Source of the DNA: Mantamonas sphyraenae
Taxonomy: Eukaryota; CRuMs; Mantamonadidae
Reading direction: 5' to 3'
Length of the DNA: 64,000 nucleotides
Assembly (NCBI GenBank): GCA_026936335.1
Contig: JAPMXV010000048.1
Span: forward strand, 1 to 64,000
Shown here: positions 1 through 11,414 of the stretch, piece by piece
Layout: each line of letters opens with the position of its first letter
How positions within the stretch are numbered: position 1 is the first letter of the stretch
The notes under the pieces: generated by a model
The model's database searches: none
What the model saw: the letters and a program-made list of their open reading frames with translations, nothing else
What the model was told of the DNA's origin: nothing
Made by a program: the position numbers and the translations under genes

Positions 1-621
1 CTCTCTACACCAGAAATCAGCATCAAGCACATCATGACATGCATGCCTGGAGTTATATGCAACTCCACGCGTTGCCGTTTCAATGATACACACATGTGGT
101 CGTTTTCAGCGTCCAACGAGGCGACCTGGCGAGCGCGCTTTCTTCCACGCCGCCCAGCGACACCCTTCTCTTTCTTTCCGGACGGTGCGCTAACACGCAA
201 CGGACCACTGCCAGCCTGTTCGTTCCGTTCACATGAAAGGGTCCTCGATTTCAGTATCTGAAGGTCCTGGAGCCGCGCGTGGAGAAGCAGCGAGGTTTCA
301 GCCACACACTCGTAGGCGTTCCTTATTTGCAGTCCAAGCTGTTTCATATCTTTGTGAATTTGCACAATGTCATGCATCAGTCGGCTCATCACGGAAAACA
401 GTTGTCGGCTGAACAGATACGGTTGTATTGTGTGCAACAAAGCAAAAGTTCCAACCGCGGAGACGGTAAGCGGGAATGAATCTGTTTCCATGCTGTAATC
501 TTCACCGTAGTGGGCCGCCCTTTGTCATGTCACGCACCGTTTCTTCTGCACAACTCCCCTCCTTCACTCTCCCACACGCTGCCGCTTCCCTCCCACTCTG
601 CCCTGGTCCTCCCGCTCCCCC
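1..621. other. No supported gene
   Basis: Only short open frames without recognisable composition or motifs are seen. The segment lies downstream of the minus-strand LRR gene. It may contain that gene's 3' flank and part of another gene cut by the window edge. Confidence 0.4.
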
Positions 622-1851
622 TCACACCCCTGTGTGTCTTGTTCCGCCCCCACGTCCCTTTGCACGTCTCTCACAGCCCTCGACGAACTGTGCGACCCAA
701 CCGCACACGCGCTGCAGCACCTCCATCTCACCCACGCGCACCCACCCTGCTCCTCCTCCTCCTGCTCCTCCTCCCACTGCCTCCATGACCAACACCGTCT
801 CGACAGCGTCGTCCACGTCTTCACTCCACAACCAATGCCACGCTGGTCTCCACGCTCTGGCAGTGGCCATTGTCCGCGCCGAATATGCGTCCAGCCACCC
901 CTCTGCGGTCAAATCCGCGTCTGCCCCTAGTCTCCGCAGCATGTTGGCCATCCTGACGTCGCCTCGCTGCACCGCGCGCATCAACGGTGTGGTTCTGTCT
1001 TCAAAGAACGCGTTCACCGACACGTTCAGCTCGCTGACCGCCCAGGCCACCGCCACTGCGTCTCCTCTGTCCACCATTTCCAGCATTGTCTTGACCATCC
1101 ACCTGTTCTCCCTCACTCCGTCCACGTTGCACAGCTCCTGGCTGTGGCCCAGGTACCACACGTCTGTGTTGCCGCCTGACAGCGCCTTGCCCAGCCTGTC
1201 CAGTCCGTCGTCGCCCACGCCGTTGTTGCTCAGGTCCAGCCGCTGCACCGTGTGGTTGTGCACGAGTGCGTCGCCGAGTAGCATGGCGCCAAAGTCGCCC
1301 ATGTTGTTTCCGTCCAGGTTCACTGTGTGCAGCCGTGTGTTTTCCACAAGGACTGCCGCCAGCACAACAACGCCACGGTATCCGATGTCGTTGTCCTCCA
1401 GACCCAGCACCTGCACACCGCGGTTCCCAATCAGCCCTACACCCAGTTTTTCCATACCGCTGTCCCCCAAATCATTGTTGCCCAGATACAGGCATGCCAG
1501 CGTGTTGTTCTTTCCCAACATCCGTCCCAATGCGCGTGCACCGTCCACACCCAGCTCGTTTGCCTCCAGATGCAACACACGCAGGGTGGTGTTGACACAC
1601 AGGGCGCTGGCAATGGATATCACGCCGCCACGTCCCAGTTCGTTCTCGCCGAGCTCCAACGTGTGCAACTGTGTCGAGCGACGCAGCAAGCGAGCGACTG
1701 CGCGTGCGTCGTGTGCAGACAGCAGGTTGCGTGACACGTCCAGGTCGTACGCTTGCTCTCTCCCCTCCACCAGAGCCTCGGCCTGCGCCTCCCAGTCTCC
1801 CTGTTTGCTCATGTCGATGGCTACCATGCGTTTTGTCTGCCGCGCTGTCAT
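622..1851 (-). CDS. Leucine-rich repeat (RNase-inhibitor type) / ankyrin protein
   Basis: About 409 aa, or 396 aa if translation starts at the second Met (1812). Residues ~60-240 contain successive ~28-residue units of the form LxxLxLxxNxLGxxGaxxLgxxL (for example LHTLELGENELG, LACLYLGNNDLG, VQRLDLSNNGVG). This is the ribonuclease-inhibitor/NOD-like LRR subclass, normally a horseshoe scaffold for protein binding. Around residues 285-320 an ankyrin-like unit follows (TPLMRAVQRGDVRMANML, then GADAD). The C-terminus is Gly/Ala-rich and then basic. There is no signal peptide or membrane segment, so it is presumably cytosolic. It lies just outside the demonstrable inverted repeat. A long ORF on the opposite strand is its Pro/Ser-rich shadow. 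The partner and role are unknown; upstream exons are possible. Confidence 0.75.
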   Translation of the reverse strand: MTARQTKRMVAIDMSKQGDWEAQAEALVEGREQAYDLDVSRNLLSAHDARAVARLLRRSTQLHTLELGENELGRGGVISIASALCVNTTLRVLHLEANELGVDGARALGRMLGKNNTLACLYLGNNDLGDSGMEKLGVGLIGNRGVQVLGLEDNDIGYRGVVVLAAVLVENTRLHTVNLDGNNMGDFGAMLLGDALVHNHTVQRLDLSNNGVGDDGLDRLGKALSGGNTDVWYLGHSQELCNVDGVRENRWMVKTMLEMVDRGDAVAVAWAVSELNVSVNAFFEDRTTPLMRAVQRGDVRMANMLRRLGADADLTAEGWLDAYSARTMATARAWRPAWHWLWSEDVDDAVETVLVMEAVGGGAGGGGAGWVRVGEMEVLQRVCGWVAQFVEGCERRAKGRGGGTRHTGV

Positions 1852-2506
1852 CTTGACCGCGGTTCAGTGATGGTGTGGACGAGACTACGCGCACGAAAAG
1901 CCCACCATGGCCGATTGATGCCACCTGTGCGTGTGGGTGCACACGTCTTCGACCCCCCCTCCGTGTCCAGCTTCGAAAAAATGCACAGATTCTCTGGAGC
2001 TGCCGCAACTACACTGACCTCCCCCAGTGTGCTCACCCTCACTGGACACTCTATTACACCCTTTCCAACCCCTACATCCACATGGGAGTCCTGTAACGAC
2101 CTGGATCGACGATGGGAACACTCTTTCCGTTTGTGATGAGCACTATGGCACTGTTTGTACGAAATTGGTGCATTATGTCCAAACCGGGTATTCGCATTGC
2201 CACCGCATCTCCCTCACATCCCACCACACCATCACCCCAGAGCACAATTGCACCGTCGTGTGAGACATCACACGCATCGATGGCACCCCTCGAGACTTCA
2301 TCCACACCACCGTGGACACTCTGAAAATGATAGTCCACCACGCCCACATCCCACAATGAGTGGAGACACCACCCCCTCCCAGGCCCTTCCTCCACCAATG
2401 TACACTGTAAAACTTTGTCCTCCTCCCACATTGAACCCACAGGGAACAACCATCTGGTGTGCAACGATCGAAACAAGCGACTAGCGACACAAGCCACCCC
2501 AATCAC
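1848..2506 (-). pseudogene. Possible broken propeller/RCC1-like fragment
   Basis: Two adjacent minus-strand frames look weakly like consecutive beta-propeller blades. One holds DVSHDGAIVLWGDG followed by SAIVLITNGKSV (2072-2506). The other holds CPVRVSTLGEVSVVAAAPE (1848-2081). They are in different frames. The join would need an indel or an intron, and although TTACAG near 2093 is a good acceptor I found no donor in the matching phase. This could be a decayed gene, a gene with a sequencing error, or chance. It abuts the start of the LRR gene. Confidence 0.2.
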
Positions 2507-3515
2507 CAGATACCTCCTGCTCGTTCACACCTCGAGTACATCCTGTTTCCAGCAAGGTGAGCCATGTACTGCAATAGACGCGACTCCCACGGGCCTACCA
2601 AGCACTTTCCCTTCTCTCCACCATCTTCCTACTTTTTCCGTTCCCACAAAGCAGCCAATCACCCCTCCCTCTTTGCAAACCGTACATGAATCCACACCCT
2701 TATCCTATACAGGAGACTGCGTCTTGCTCACAGCGCAACTCAACCATCTCGCCGAGACATCAATATCACAAATTTTTTCGTCACACTCACCTCAACGACG
2801 CCCGACACATCGATGATGAAACCACCACACAACACACACACACATATACACTTGTTCATTCTACGCGTTTTGTGGTCATTCCCATTTGGTGCACGTCTCG
2901 CGTGCAGGGGCGACGAAATCCGGACGTAGCATCATATACCCGTCCGTGCAGCATGGTCATTCTGTGAATGGTGTAGAGCACGTCGTCCATGTGCTTTCTG
3001 TGCCTGCTTCGGCCTCGCAATCGGTAGCTTTGAGCAAGAACGAGCTCGCTGAGAAGGTGGCTGCACTATCAGGCACGCTGTCACGCGGTGAACCCATGTG
3101 CTTGGCGGGGTTCCGCATGCAGACCAGCCCGTTCGAGTTTGGGTGTCTCTGCCTCCTCTGGACTGCATCTCAGCGAGCGTGTCTGCGCCTTTTTCTGTTG
3201 CGCGGGCCTCTCCTCTTGAAGGAGGTCTCAGAGGACACGAGCATCGTATGGGTCGTCTATGCTGCGATCTTGCAGCGGAGAGGGATGTCGCTTTGTCTGT
3301 TGCGGTGGAGATTTTGCTGACGAGGTGTTCTCGAGATCCATTGTGGTCTGTTGTTGCGCGCTGAAGGCAGGACTCGATGTCCATGTGCGAGGTGCAGGTG
3401 TGATGTAGGTGAGATCACCTGCGAGCTGGAGCCACCTGATAATCTCGACCAGGAGGGTCTGCATGTCAGGGGGTAACTGGGTTCTCCGCGTCATTTGTCG
3501 TTGTTGTTTTGGACC
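2507..3515. other. Low-confidence region, perhaps minus-strand exons
   Basis: No confident gene. A minus-strand frame at 3228-3545 contains a plausible helical stretch (LPPDMQTLLVEIIRWLQLA), followed by a possible donor (GTGATC) and a pyrimidine-rich acceptor about 58 nt on. The downstream sequence is low-complexity Ser/Arg/Gln and I cannot extend a gene model. Confidence 0.25.
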
Positions 3516-3659
3516 AGCCGGCGCAGTGCAGGGATTGCAATCCACGTCTCTATATCCGCAGCATGGAAACTTGACTGTGTGTGGATGGTGTGGTGTGCTG
3601 GCGACCGATGACCAGAGCGAGTGGTGCAGGGTGGTGCGGTGGATCGGAAAATCATCCTA

Positions 3660-6600
3660 CTAGATATCGGCATAGTCATTCCAGGGGTCTGTCGGCATGG
3701 GCGGATGCCTGTTTGTGGCCAGCAGTCCTGTTCTGTTGGATGCGTCGTGTTTGTGGACACGGAGGCGCTCTTGTTGCGCAGAAAAAGCTGGATCATCGAC
3801 GGGAGGAGTTTGTCGGTGACCGTGTCCCAGCGCTCGCGGCAGTCAATCAAATCGTCGTCGTCGTCCGAATAGGAAGGAGGGACCCAAGGGAAGGGGAGAT
3901 CTTTCAGGCGGGAACGGAGGGCACGGTAGTCTGCGGTGCAGCGAGAGTACTCACGATCAAAGAGAACCGAGCCGAGCTCCACCACGTGGCCTCGTACGGA
4001 AACAGCTTGGTTGCGTCGATGGTGTCTTTGCCTTCCAAAACGGACAAGTACTTGACTTCTCTGGGCACGCGAGTTTTGGAACGCGAACGGTTTGCGTTGT
4101 TTGACGCGCGGCTCTTTGTGAGTGCTTTGAGAGTGCTGTGGTCGATGAGGTTTGCAAAAACGTGCGGGAGGTTGATGATCTCCCATTCGTGGAGCACTGT
4201 CCCTTGCACGCGTGTGGAGGGCCAGGAGTCCTTGCGGAGTTGCTGCAGGTGATCCAAGGGTCCATTGGATTCTGTGTTGCCAGCGGAGCCATGGCGGTCT
4301 TCCTCGTCGGACGAGTCCTCACTGACCTGCGGATGGGGGGAAAGATTCTGCAGCCGCCAGTGCAAGAGCCAGGCAAGTTTGAGTGCGAAGCGTGGGTACA
4401 CGTAGTGGTTGCGCACAGTCCAGGCCCTCTTCATACGAGCACGCCATTGTCGTGGTTCCATGATGAGGACAGATTCTTTGGCTGTGTCATAGGTGAGCAG
4501 GGAAAGGCGTTCTGAGCCATCAGGGCGGCGTCGAGATTGGCTGCAACAGGGCAGGTGGCCGGACAGAAGGGTTGTTGGCCATCCACGCAAAGGCGCAGGG
4601 TGCTCGCTGTTGTTCAAAGAGGAGCTTGAAGCGCGACCCGATGGCTTTGGATCCCACAGAAGAAGGCCGGCGTCGCTGTCGAAGCAGTGGATCCAAAGGA
4701 GTGGGGCGACAGATGCTTGTGTGTTCGGTTGCCGTCGATGTCTTGTGCATGTTGCTGCTGAGATAGGCACGTGGCGACATCCAGGCGGTCGCCGCAAAGC
4801 GGTACACGGCATGTGCAGCCAACTTGGCGACTTGCTTCTTCTGAGCGATGTGGTGGACCCATGAAACATGTGATAGCTCGGGCAATCGGCACGCCGTGGT
4901 GGGGGCTGCTCGGTCCGATCGAATCAGGCACTGTACACAATAGTCTGAGGTGACACTGTAGCCGTTCATGGCTTTGACATTGTGTTCCCACGCGTCGTGC
5001 TGTCGTTCGAGCAAGCCAACCAAGGAGTTCCGCCAGGCCTTGCGCAGCACTGTTCGCTCGCAGTCGTTCGTGTTGGCGGCTGCAGCGTCCTGATCTTGCT
5101 GAAAAGCGTGTGCATGAAGTTCATGGGCACGATGTAGCTCAGTTTCCAACAGAATTTGGAGCGGTAGGGGGTAATCGTGGAAGGGTTCGATGGACTCGAG
5201 CTTGTCGAAAACGGGCACGAGGACGTGTTCTTCCACGTCTTTGTACCAAGCGCCAAGTTTGCACAGCGGGACTACACCCACAAATGCCAAGCACGTGAGT
5301 ATGGCCAATTCGTCCTCAGACGCGCTGTCGCTCCTCGCCTGGGAACGAATTTCATCCGCAAACTGGCGAGCCTTTGTCAGGTTCTCCTGGTGCTCAGCAG
5401 TCACCCGCTGGGCAAGCAGAGCCGCCTTGCAGAGGGTCTGTGGATTGGTGGTGGCAATCAGACTCGAGCGCATCGACGGGAACTCGCGAAACCGTGTTGC
5501 GTTGGCACCGTGTTTGGGGTCCATCCAGAAGCAGATTAGTGTCTCCACAATATCGACCCTCTCCTGACTGTTGTTCTCAAGAAACGTTTGACAGTATTTG
5601 TTGATGACACTCTCTGGCTCAGAGGTGAGTTTGCAGCTCGAACCATGAACCCACAGCGGCTCCTTTTTGTTGCCTCCACGCTGGTGTAAAAGCTCTTCAA
5701 TGGACGACATCCAGTTCTCTGCGAGCGCTTCCAGTGTCTCTCTTTCCTGCTCATTCTCTTTGTCCAGCGAGAGCAGCTTGGCCTGAACAAGGGTGGCTGC
5801 CTCCAGCTCCACGCTCATCAAACGTCGCTCGTCAACTTCCAAAGCCGGTGTGCTGTCAATGCGAACATCCGTGAGGTGGAATGCAGGTCGAATGATATTG
5901 CGATTCATACCTCCATAGTAGGTCCAGGAGTGGCACCCAGTGTGTTCCCAGAGCACTGTGAGCGGGATCAGCCCCGAGAAACTTGCATAGACCACCAAAT
6001 CCCACTGGGCTGAAGACATGTTTGATGTACACACATATGCACTGTTGACAAATTGCCTCAATTTCTCGTAGGAGGTAAGCAGGGGCTCGGGAGGCGGGAG
6101 GTCCAGTGATGCTGAGGCGGCCGCCCACACGAGCGCTTTCACTTGACCAGGGGTTACCTCGCCGCCTTGATACTGTTGAAAAGCGGCAACTAGGTTGCTC
6201 TTGGGGTGCTTAGCATTGGGTCCTAGGTGTGTGAGCTCGTTCTTGTTGATATCTTCGATCAGCTCCAAGGTGATGCTCTCGTATGTGTGCTTGTCAGGCA
6301 GCTGGTGCTTTGAAGGTGAAGCAGGGGCCTGTTGGTCACCATTGGGCTGCAAGTAGTGGCGACGGGCACAGGATGTCCACACATGCGCGCATTCGGTACG
6401 TGTGAGTGCATGACCTGGGCCGGGATGGAGGTTGCAAGAGGGGAAACCCACCGTGCCGTTTGGGTCTCGGAGCTGGAGCTGGAGCTGGAGCTCGAAGATG
6501 CAGATGGGGTAGACTCTACCCGGGACCGCTTAGGTGCGTGGTCAGTTACAGGGTCAATGCTCTGCGGCTCCTCTTCTTGCTCTTGTTCTTGGTCCCCGAG

Positions 6601-6762
6601 CCGGATGGGCACTTGCTGCGCAGCCACCTGGACGCCAAATCGGCCACCCCCCTTGCGTCGCTGGTGCTTGGCGGACCTCTTGCGTTTACGTGATGCTGCA
6701 GGTCTATCTCTACGATGTGTGGCTCCCCAAACATTGCCCTCCTGTTGCTCACTGTTCTCCAT
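3660..6762 (-). CDS. Left copy of ~1,035-aa nuclear-type protein, frames disrupted
   Basis: Mirror of the gene at 60739-63847, where the protein is described. On this side the frame is interrupted near 6466 (one C fewer than the right arm) and around 4460-4600, and again near 3990 (GG where the right arm has GGG). Around 4870-4905 one missing C and one extra T compensate each other and alter about a dozen residues. Conversely, this copy has the better sequence at ~4015 (GCAACC, where the right arm has an extra A). The stop is at 3660-3662. A consensus of both arms gives one uninterrupted frame from MENSEQQ to the final DYADI. Confidence 0.6.
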
Positions 6763-7081
6763 GGAGCAGAACAAAGGGCGGCTTTGGTGGGTTCTGCGCA
6801 ACTTGCTTGGCCCCTTTGTCCTCTTGCTCAACGTAATCAACGTATCGACGACGGAGCCCACAGCGCCCACGACTTGTGTGGTTCACAAGGAGGTGTACAC
6901 CTTTCACCCAATCAAGGTGGTGGGCCTGGTTGGACCTCGCCCGGGACCACTCTCATCGTCGGGTTCGTGTCGTTTCGCTCACCGCTTTCGATATCAGTGA
7001 GTCCTGGACCAAGTCCTGGGAGGACAGTTCCGCACATGTACCAACACACTCTTTGGTCACACACACTGTGGATTGTGATTG

Positions 7082-7133
7082 GTTTTGCGATGAAGCCTGG
7101 GCCCGGACCAGGTCCGGACCCACTGGTCATCGT
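7082..7133. promoter_or_regulatory. Palindromic element, site 1
   Basis: The core GGTCCGGACC (7111-7120) is a perfect 10-bp palindrome, preceded by GGGCCCGGACC. It sits between CGATGAAGC (7088-7096) and GGTCATCGT (7125-7133), so CGATGA and TCATCG form outer inverted arms. GGTTTT precedes it. Confidence 0.6.
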
Positions 7134-7195
7134 AAAATCGGGTGTATTTTGATTTTTTGGCTTTTCATTTCACCTCATCAATTCGTGTGACTGGA

Positions 7196-7237
7196 GGTTT
7201 CGATGAAGGTCCAGTCCGGACCAAGTCCGGGACCACG
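7196..7237. promoter_or_regulatory. Palindromic element, site 2
   Basis: CGATGAAGG at 7201 follows GGTTT and precedes AGTCCGGACC (7213-7222) and a second half-site AGTCCGGGACC. It is a degenerate member of the same family, about 230 bp upstream of the SF1 helicase start. Confidence 0.5.
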
Positions 7238-7465
7238 AAACAAACCACAAACAGGGACCATACATGGACTACTGGTTGACAGATGGATGTGTCGACCTGT
7301 GTGGGCATGGAGGAAGCTCTGAGGGGCGTGGGAGCATCACTGTGGCCCTGTCGGTCCAACTTGGTCTGCAGCTCGTGGTTGCCCCGTCTGAGGCAACTCA
7401 ACGCGATTGCACTTTGCACGTCACAGTAATCCGCTCGATCACTCACAAGACGCAAACAAGCAATC

Positions 7466-10092
7466 ATGGACATCGATATCCCGGAAATCGACCCTGTCGA
7501 TGAGAGTGTTGGTGACATTGTCCTGGCAGACGAAACGAGCCAGCCCGATGCAGGTTCACAGCCCCACGACGAAGAAGGGCGCAAACGTGCACGTTCAGCA
7601 AGTATTGAGGAGTCGTACCAGGAGGACGAGTGGATTTCGACAGTTGCAGCGGCACTGCCCCAGCCAAAGAAACAGGCTCGCATTGACCTTGGTACGTGCC
7701 CCCCAAACGTCCACACACGGTTCCAAATTACGTGGTTGGTAAAACATAAAACACCTCTACAACAATAACTAACCCCCACGGGCATGGCGCATGGACGAAG
7801 TAGACGCGAGCGCCGTTTCAGACTCGACGCAGCACCTGGATCAGCCTTGCTCGTCATCCGCATCGGCTGGAGATGTTTGCAGAGCAACAGAGAGGCCATT
7901 GAGCAGGGATCAGAGGGAGCTTGTCGATTTGATAGTGGCCGCGACGCGAAAGAAGGACGCGGTGGGGCTTGTGATTGAGGCAGTGCCGGGTGCGGGCAAG
8001 TCGACTGTGATCAGGGTTATTGTGAAGGAAGTCCTCAGAGAAGAGGGTGGAGAGAATCGGTGGACGACCGACCGAGCTCTGTATGTGCTGGTGTTCAACC
8101 GCGCCAACGCGAACGATTTGAAGGAGGCACTCGAGCGAGCTGGAGTCAAGGTGGCGGCAAAGCGGAGTGACGATGGTGTGCACGTGTGCACTTTCCATTC
8201 CAAGGCCATGAGCGATTTGGGCAGTCATGCAAAGGGAGCGGTGACGTTTGATTCGAGCTCTTCGAGCTCGGTTCTTCCGAGATACTTTGTGCAGGTACTG
8301 TGCAGAGCGAGCGCTGACATGCAACAGGGCATGAAGATCGACGATGAGCGCATTGACTCGTACCTATGCGAAAACGTGACCAAGCTTACGAACGAATTTG
8401 TCAAACGAGCCGACGCGTCCAAGGCAAGCACCAACAACCAGGAAATTCGGGACATGTGTCAGAGACACTACCAAAACATTGTAAAGTTTGCCAAGCCTGT
8501 GTTGACACAGTGCTGTCAGCAGTATGCGCCGCTGGTCAGGAGCGTCGAGCAAAAGGTGCTGCGAACGCTGGTTGAGTTCTACAGCCAGGCTTGCATGCAG
8601 ATGAACATTGGCAACGACAAGAGTGAAGTATACCACATGATCAACACGGAACGCAATCTGCGCACTCACTCTGGACTGGAAAAAAAGGCGCTTGGGGCAG
8701 AGTTTGAGCGGGGCGTGCTGACCGAGCTCGTGTGCCTGGTGCTGAAGCCAGCCGAGCTGTTTGCCAACAACATGACAAGCATTGTGTCAATGCCAGATGC
8801 GGTGTACGTGGCAAACATCACAGGCGCAGATTCCTTGCCGCAGAAGCACATGGTGGCCCCTCTGCTCATTGTGGACGAAGCACAGGACTGCACTCCCGCC
8901 ATGATCGAATTTGCCCGCCGCATGACGGAAAAGAAGGGCAGCATACTTGCAGTGTTTGGCGACAAGCGCCAGGCCATCAACCTGTCACTAGGAGCGGCAC
9001 CAACGGCGCTTGCCACTCTGAAAGAGGAAGCCTCGAACCAGGGGATGCGAACGAACACCCTGGAGCTGAAACTCACACGTCGCGTGTTTTCCAAGATGGC
9101 ACCAGTGCTGGAGACGTTGGGCACCCCAATCGAGTTTGACAAGGACGTCGTTGCGCAAGGTACGTTTGGGCCGCGCGAGGAGCTGCCCCGAGCGACCACG
9201 GCAGAAAACGATGACCTATTGATCGTACGCAACAACCAGGAGCAGTGTGTGTTGCTGGCTGTGTACGACCAATTCTTCCTTGCAGACAATCGCGGCCACG
9301 AGTACGCCCAAGTTTGCACTGAGCTCCAGTGTCGGTGGAGCAAACACGGGGGCTCAGAAGAACATACGAATGTGGAAGAGTGGCGATCTACCGCGCAGGG
9401 GTTCGTCGAACGCGAGTTGCAGGTGATGCTCGACCCGAAGAAGTTGCCGACACGGAGGGCGTTGGCCGCACAGCCGTGGTCGGTCGCTTCGACACTCGCC
9501 AGGACGTCCAGCAGTTCTTCAGGAGCATCAGAGGTGCGAACCGCAGGGTGTCGATGATGTTGCGAACTGTGGCTCTTGTGCGAGGGTGGCGGTACTTGCA
9601 GCGGGATGATCTCGTTCATGAGCAGGGGGTACACGAACTCCAGCAGCGCTTCAACGACTTTATGCACGCTCCAGCAGACGCCATGGATGGCAACGGACTC
9701 TTCAAGATCCAGATCTCGACGGTACACAAAGCTAAGGGGCCGATCGCGGGAATGTGCACATCCTCGGACTCGTTGACCTGTTTGCCAGCACGCAAGGTAA
9801 CGCGGACGAGTCGTTGAACCTCGTTTACGTTGCTTTGACTCGCTGCAAGCGTGGGTTGTTTCTCTACCCGTTGCTGGATGTCGACGAAACTGACGATGAA
9901 GACAAGCTCTGCGAGACGCTGAGCAAACAGACCAACGTGAGAATGTTGAAGGCCCTGGATTTACTCATGCAAGGATCCAAGGCGGTTGAAAACGAAGGCT
10001 ATATTGGGCCCACCACAAAGACGTTTGTGGCTGCACTCCGCAAGGCCATCTCTCACAGAGAAAAACAAAGCGCGGAGATGATTGTCGAATGA
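7466..10092 (+). CDS. Left copy of UvrD/Rep-type SF1 helicase, one intron, frames disrupted
   Basis: Mirror of the gene at 57407-60034, described there. Exon 1 is 7466-7691. The intron 7692-7800 has a GTACGT donor, a branch-point-like ATAACTAAC and an acceptor ending GACGAAG. Exon 2 runs from 7801 to 10092. Two one-base losses relative to the right arm break this copy: one G near 9432 (ends a frame at 9557) and one G in the run near 9738. As it stands, the left gene would lose motifs V and VI from the main frame. Whether this is decay or consensus error cannot be told from sequence alone. Confidence 0.8.
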
Positions 10093-10194
10093 ACGTGCCT
10101 CTGCTCTAGTGTATTGTAGACGATGCCAAACACCGCATTGTGGCTCCATGGCTTCAGACACTGTGAGCCAGCCCATGAGCGTTCGACCAACTGG

Positions 10195-10560
10195 TTTTCA
10201 CGATGAAGCTCAGGTCCGGACCCCGGGTCATCGTCAGGAACCACCCAAGGTCGTGTGGCGAAAAAAAAAAGTTGTATATATATACCATCCTATGAATTTT
10301 TTTTTTTTTGGAGAGGTGGGGTGGTCTTGCCTCGGCTGGGTGAGAAGTGTGGTTTTCACGATGAAGCTCAGGTCCGGACCCCGGGTCATCGTCAGGAACC
10401 ACCCAAGGTCGTGTGGCGAAAAAAAAAAGTTGTATATATATACCATCCTATGTTTTTTTTTTTTGAGAGGTGGGGTCGGCTGGGTGAGAAGTGTGGTTTT
10501 CACGATGAAGCTCGAGTCCGGACCCCGGGTCATCGTCAGGAACCACCCATCGGTGAAGAT
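10195..10560. repeat. Tandem array of palindromic elements with A/T runs (candidate origin or operator)
   Basis: Three copies of the element lie 144-158 bp apart, with cores at 10213-10222, 10371-10380 and 10515-10524 (the last begins AGTCC). Each sits in GGTTTTCACGATGAAGCTC ... GGGTCATCGTCAGGAACC. Between them are A-runs of ~10, a TATATATATA stretch, T-runs of ~9-12 and a GC-rich AGAGGTGGGG segment. The array fills the gap between the SF1 helicase stop (10092) and the acidic-protein start (10711). Iterated binding sites next to easily melted A/T tracts are a general feature of replication origins; a promoter/operator array is equally possible. The mirror copy is at ~56945-57306 with slightly different A/T run lengths. 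Confidence 0.75.
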
Positions 10561-10710
10561 GTCCAAGGTCATGTGAACAAAAACTGTCTGTATCGTATTG
10601 TTGTGGTGTTGTATTGTACTTTGGTAACGTTAAACCAATTGGTAGTCTCGCGAGCAGATGTGCCTCGCAATGCTCCAGCTGTGCCAAGATAACGTTGTGT
10701 AGTTCGCCAA

Positions 10711-11319
10711 ATGACCCATCAGTCAATTAAAGGTGATTCTGAAAACAAGTGCTCTGGTTCGATGCCGAGTGGTGCAATCGGTTCGTTGAACACACCAACG
10801 ATGAACGATGGCGATGATGACCACAACATTGTTGTCGATGACAACGATGCAGACTACCGCAGCGGGTACGAACTGGAAGAAGGAATAGATGATGAGGCCG
10901 AGGAAGATAGGGGTGAAACCATCAGTGGAGTAGGGGGGTACGGGTTCCGTTTTATTGATGACGAATTTGAGGAGGAGGAGATTATGGACTCGGAGGAGGA
11001 GGAGGAGATGAGGCAGTTTATTGCGGATGACGACGAGTTTTTGGAGTGCATTGAGCTTACAAGCAGTGACGAGGAGGACGAGAACCGTTGGACGAGTGAG
11101 GAAGATGAGGACGATCAGTGGTACTACAACGAGGGGTCTGATGAGGAGGACAACTACGGCTATGCCAACTGGAGTGACTTGGATGTGGATGTTGACGATT
11201 TAAACAGCTCATGCTACTCCGGAAGCGATGTGGACGACTCTGGAGATGACGATGACGAGATAATTCTCCCCCGCCGGCGCAACCGACGTTCCATCCCAGA
11301 CGATGAAGCAGAAGCATAA
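10711..11319 (+). CDS. Extremely acidic 202-aa protein (left copy)
   Basis: An intact 202-aa frame. From residue ~30 onward the protein is dominated by Asp/Glu (EEEEIMDSEEEEEM, TSSDEEDENRWTSEEDEDD, SGDDDDEIILP) with scattered Tyr/Trp. It ends in a basic patch, PRRRNRRS, before a final acidic tail. There is no signal peptide or membrane segment. Such composition is typical of histone chaperones, DNA-mimic proteins or transcription activators, but no family signature is visible, so the function is inferred at best. The gene lies between the palindrome array and the UL9-like helicase gene. It is identical in frame to the right copy (56181-56789). Confidence 0.7.
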   Translation: MTHQSIKGDSENKCSGSMPSGAIGSLNTPTMNDGDDDHNIVVDDNDADYRSGYELEEGIDDEAEEDRGETISGVGGYGFRFIDDEFEEEEIMDSEEEEEMRQFIADDDEFLECIELTSSDEEDENRWTSEEDEDDQWYYNEGSDEEDNYGYANWSDLDVDVDDLNSSCYSGSDVDDSGDDDDEIILPRRRNRRSIPDDEAEA

Positions 11320-11414
11320 AAAGAAGGTGGGCTTTATAATTTCCTTGTTCTTGACACAGTGATGCTAAACAGTACGGGCACCAGCTCGCAAAAGTCAGCC
11401 TAGCTGGCGTATGT

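Larger units (their letters stand above)
6763..7465. promoter_or_regulatory. Divergent intergenic region between 1,035-aa gene and SF1 helicase gene
   Basis: About 700 bp separate the two divergently transcribed genes (mirror copy ~60035-60738). It contains two full copies of the palindromic GGTCCGGACC-type element (7082-7133 and 7196-7237) and weaker relatives near 6932-6970 (CCCGGGACC followed by TCATCGTC) and 7002-7030 (GTCCTGGACCAAGTCCTGG). No gene is supported. It is probably a shared bidirectional promoter; the transcription start sites are not visible. Confidence 0.55.

Noticed and set aside
476-1870. Long plus-strand ORF rich in Pro/Ser/Thr
   Set aside because: It is the antisense shadow of the LRR/ankyrin gene. 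The minus-strand frame has clear repeats and this one has only compositional bias.
10255-10460. TATATATATA as a TATA box
   Set aside because: It recurs with each tandem unit inside the array and lies 250-430 bp from the next start codon, so it is better explained as part of the repeat.
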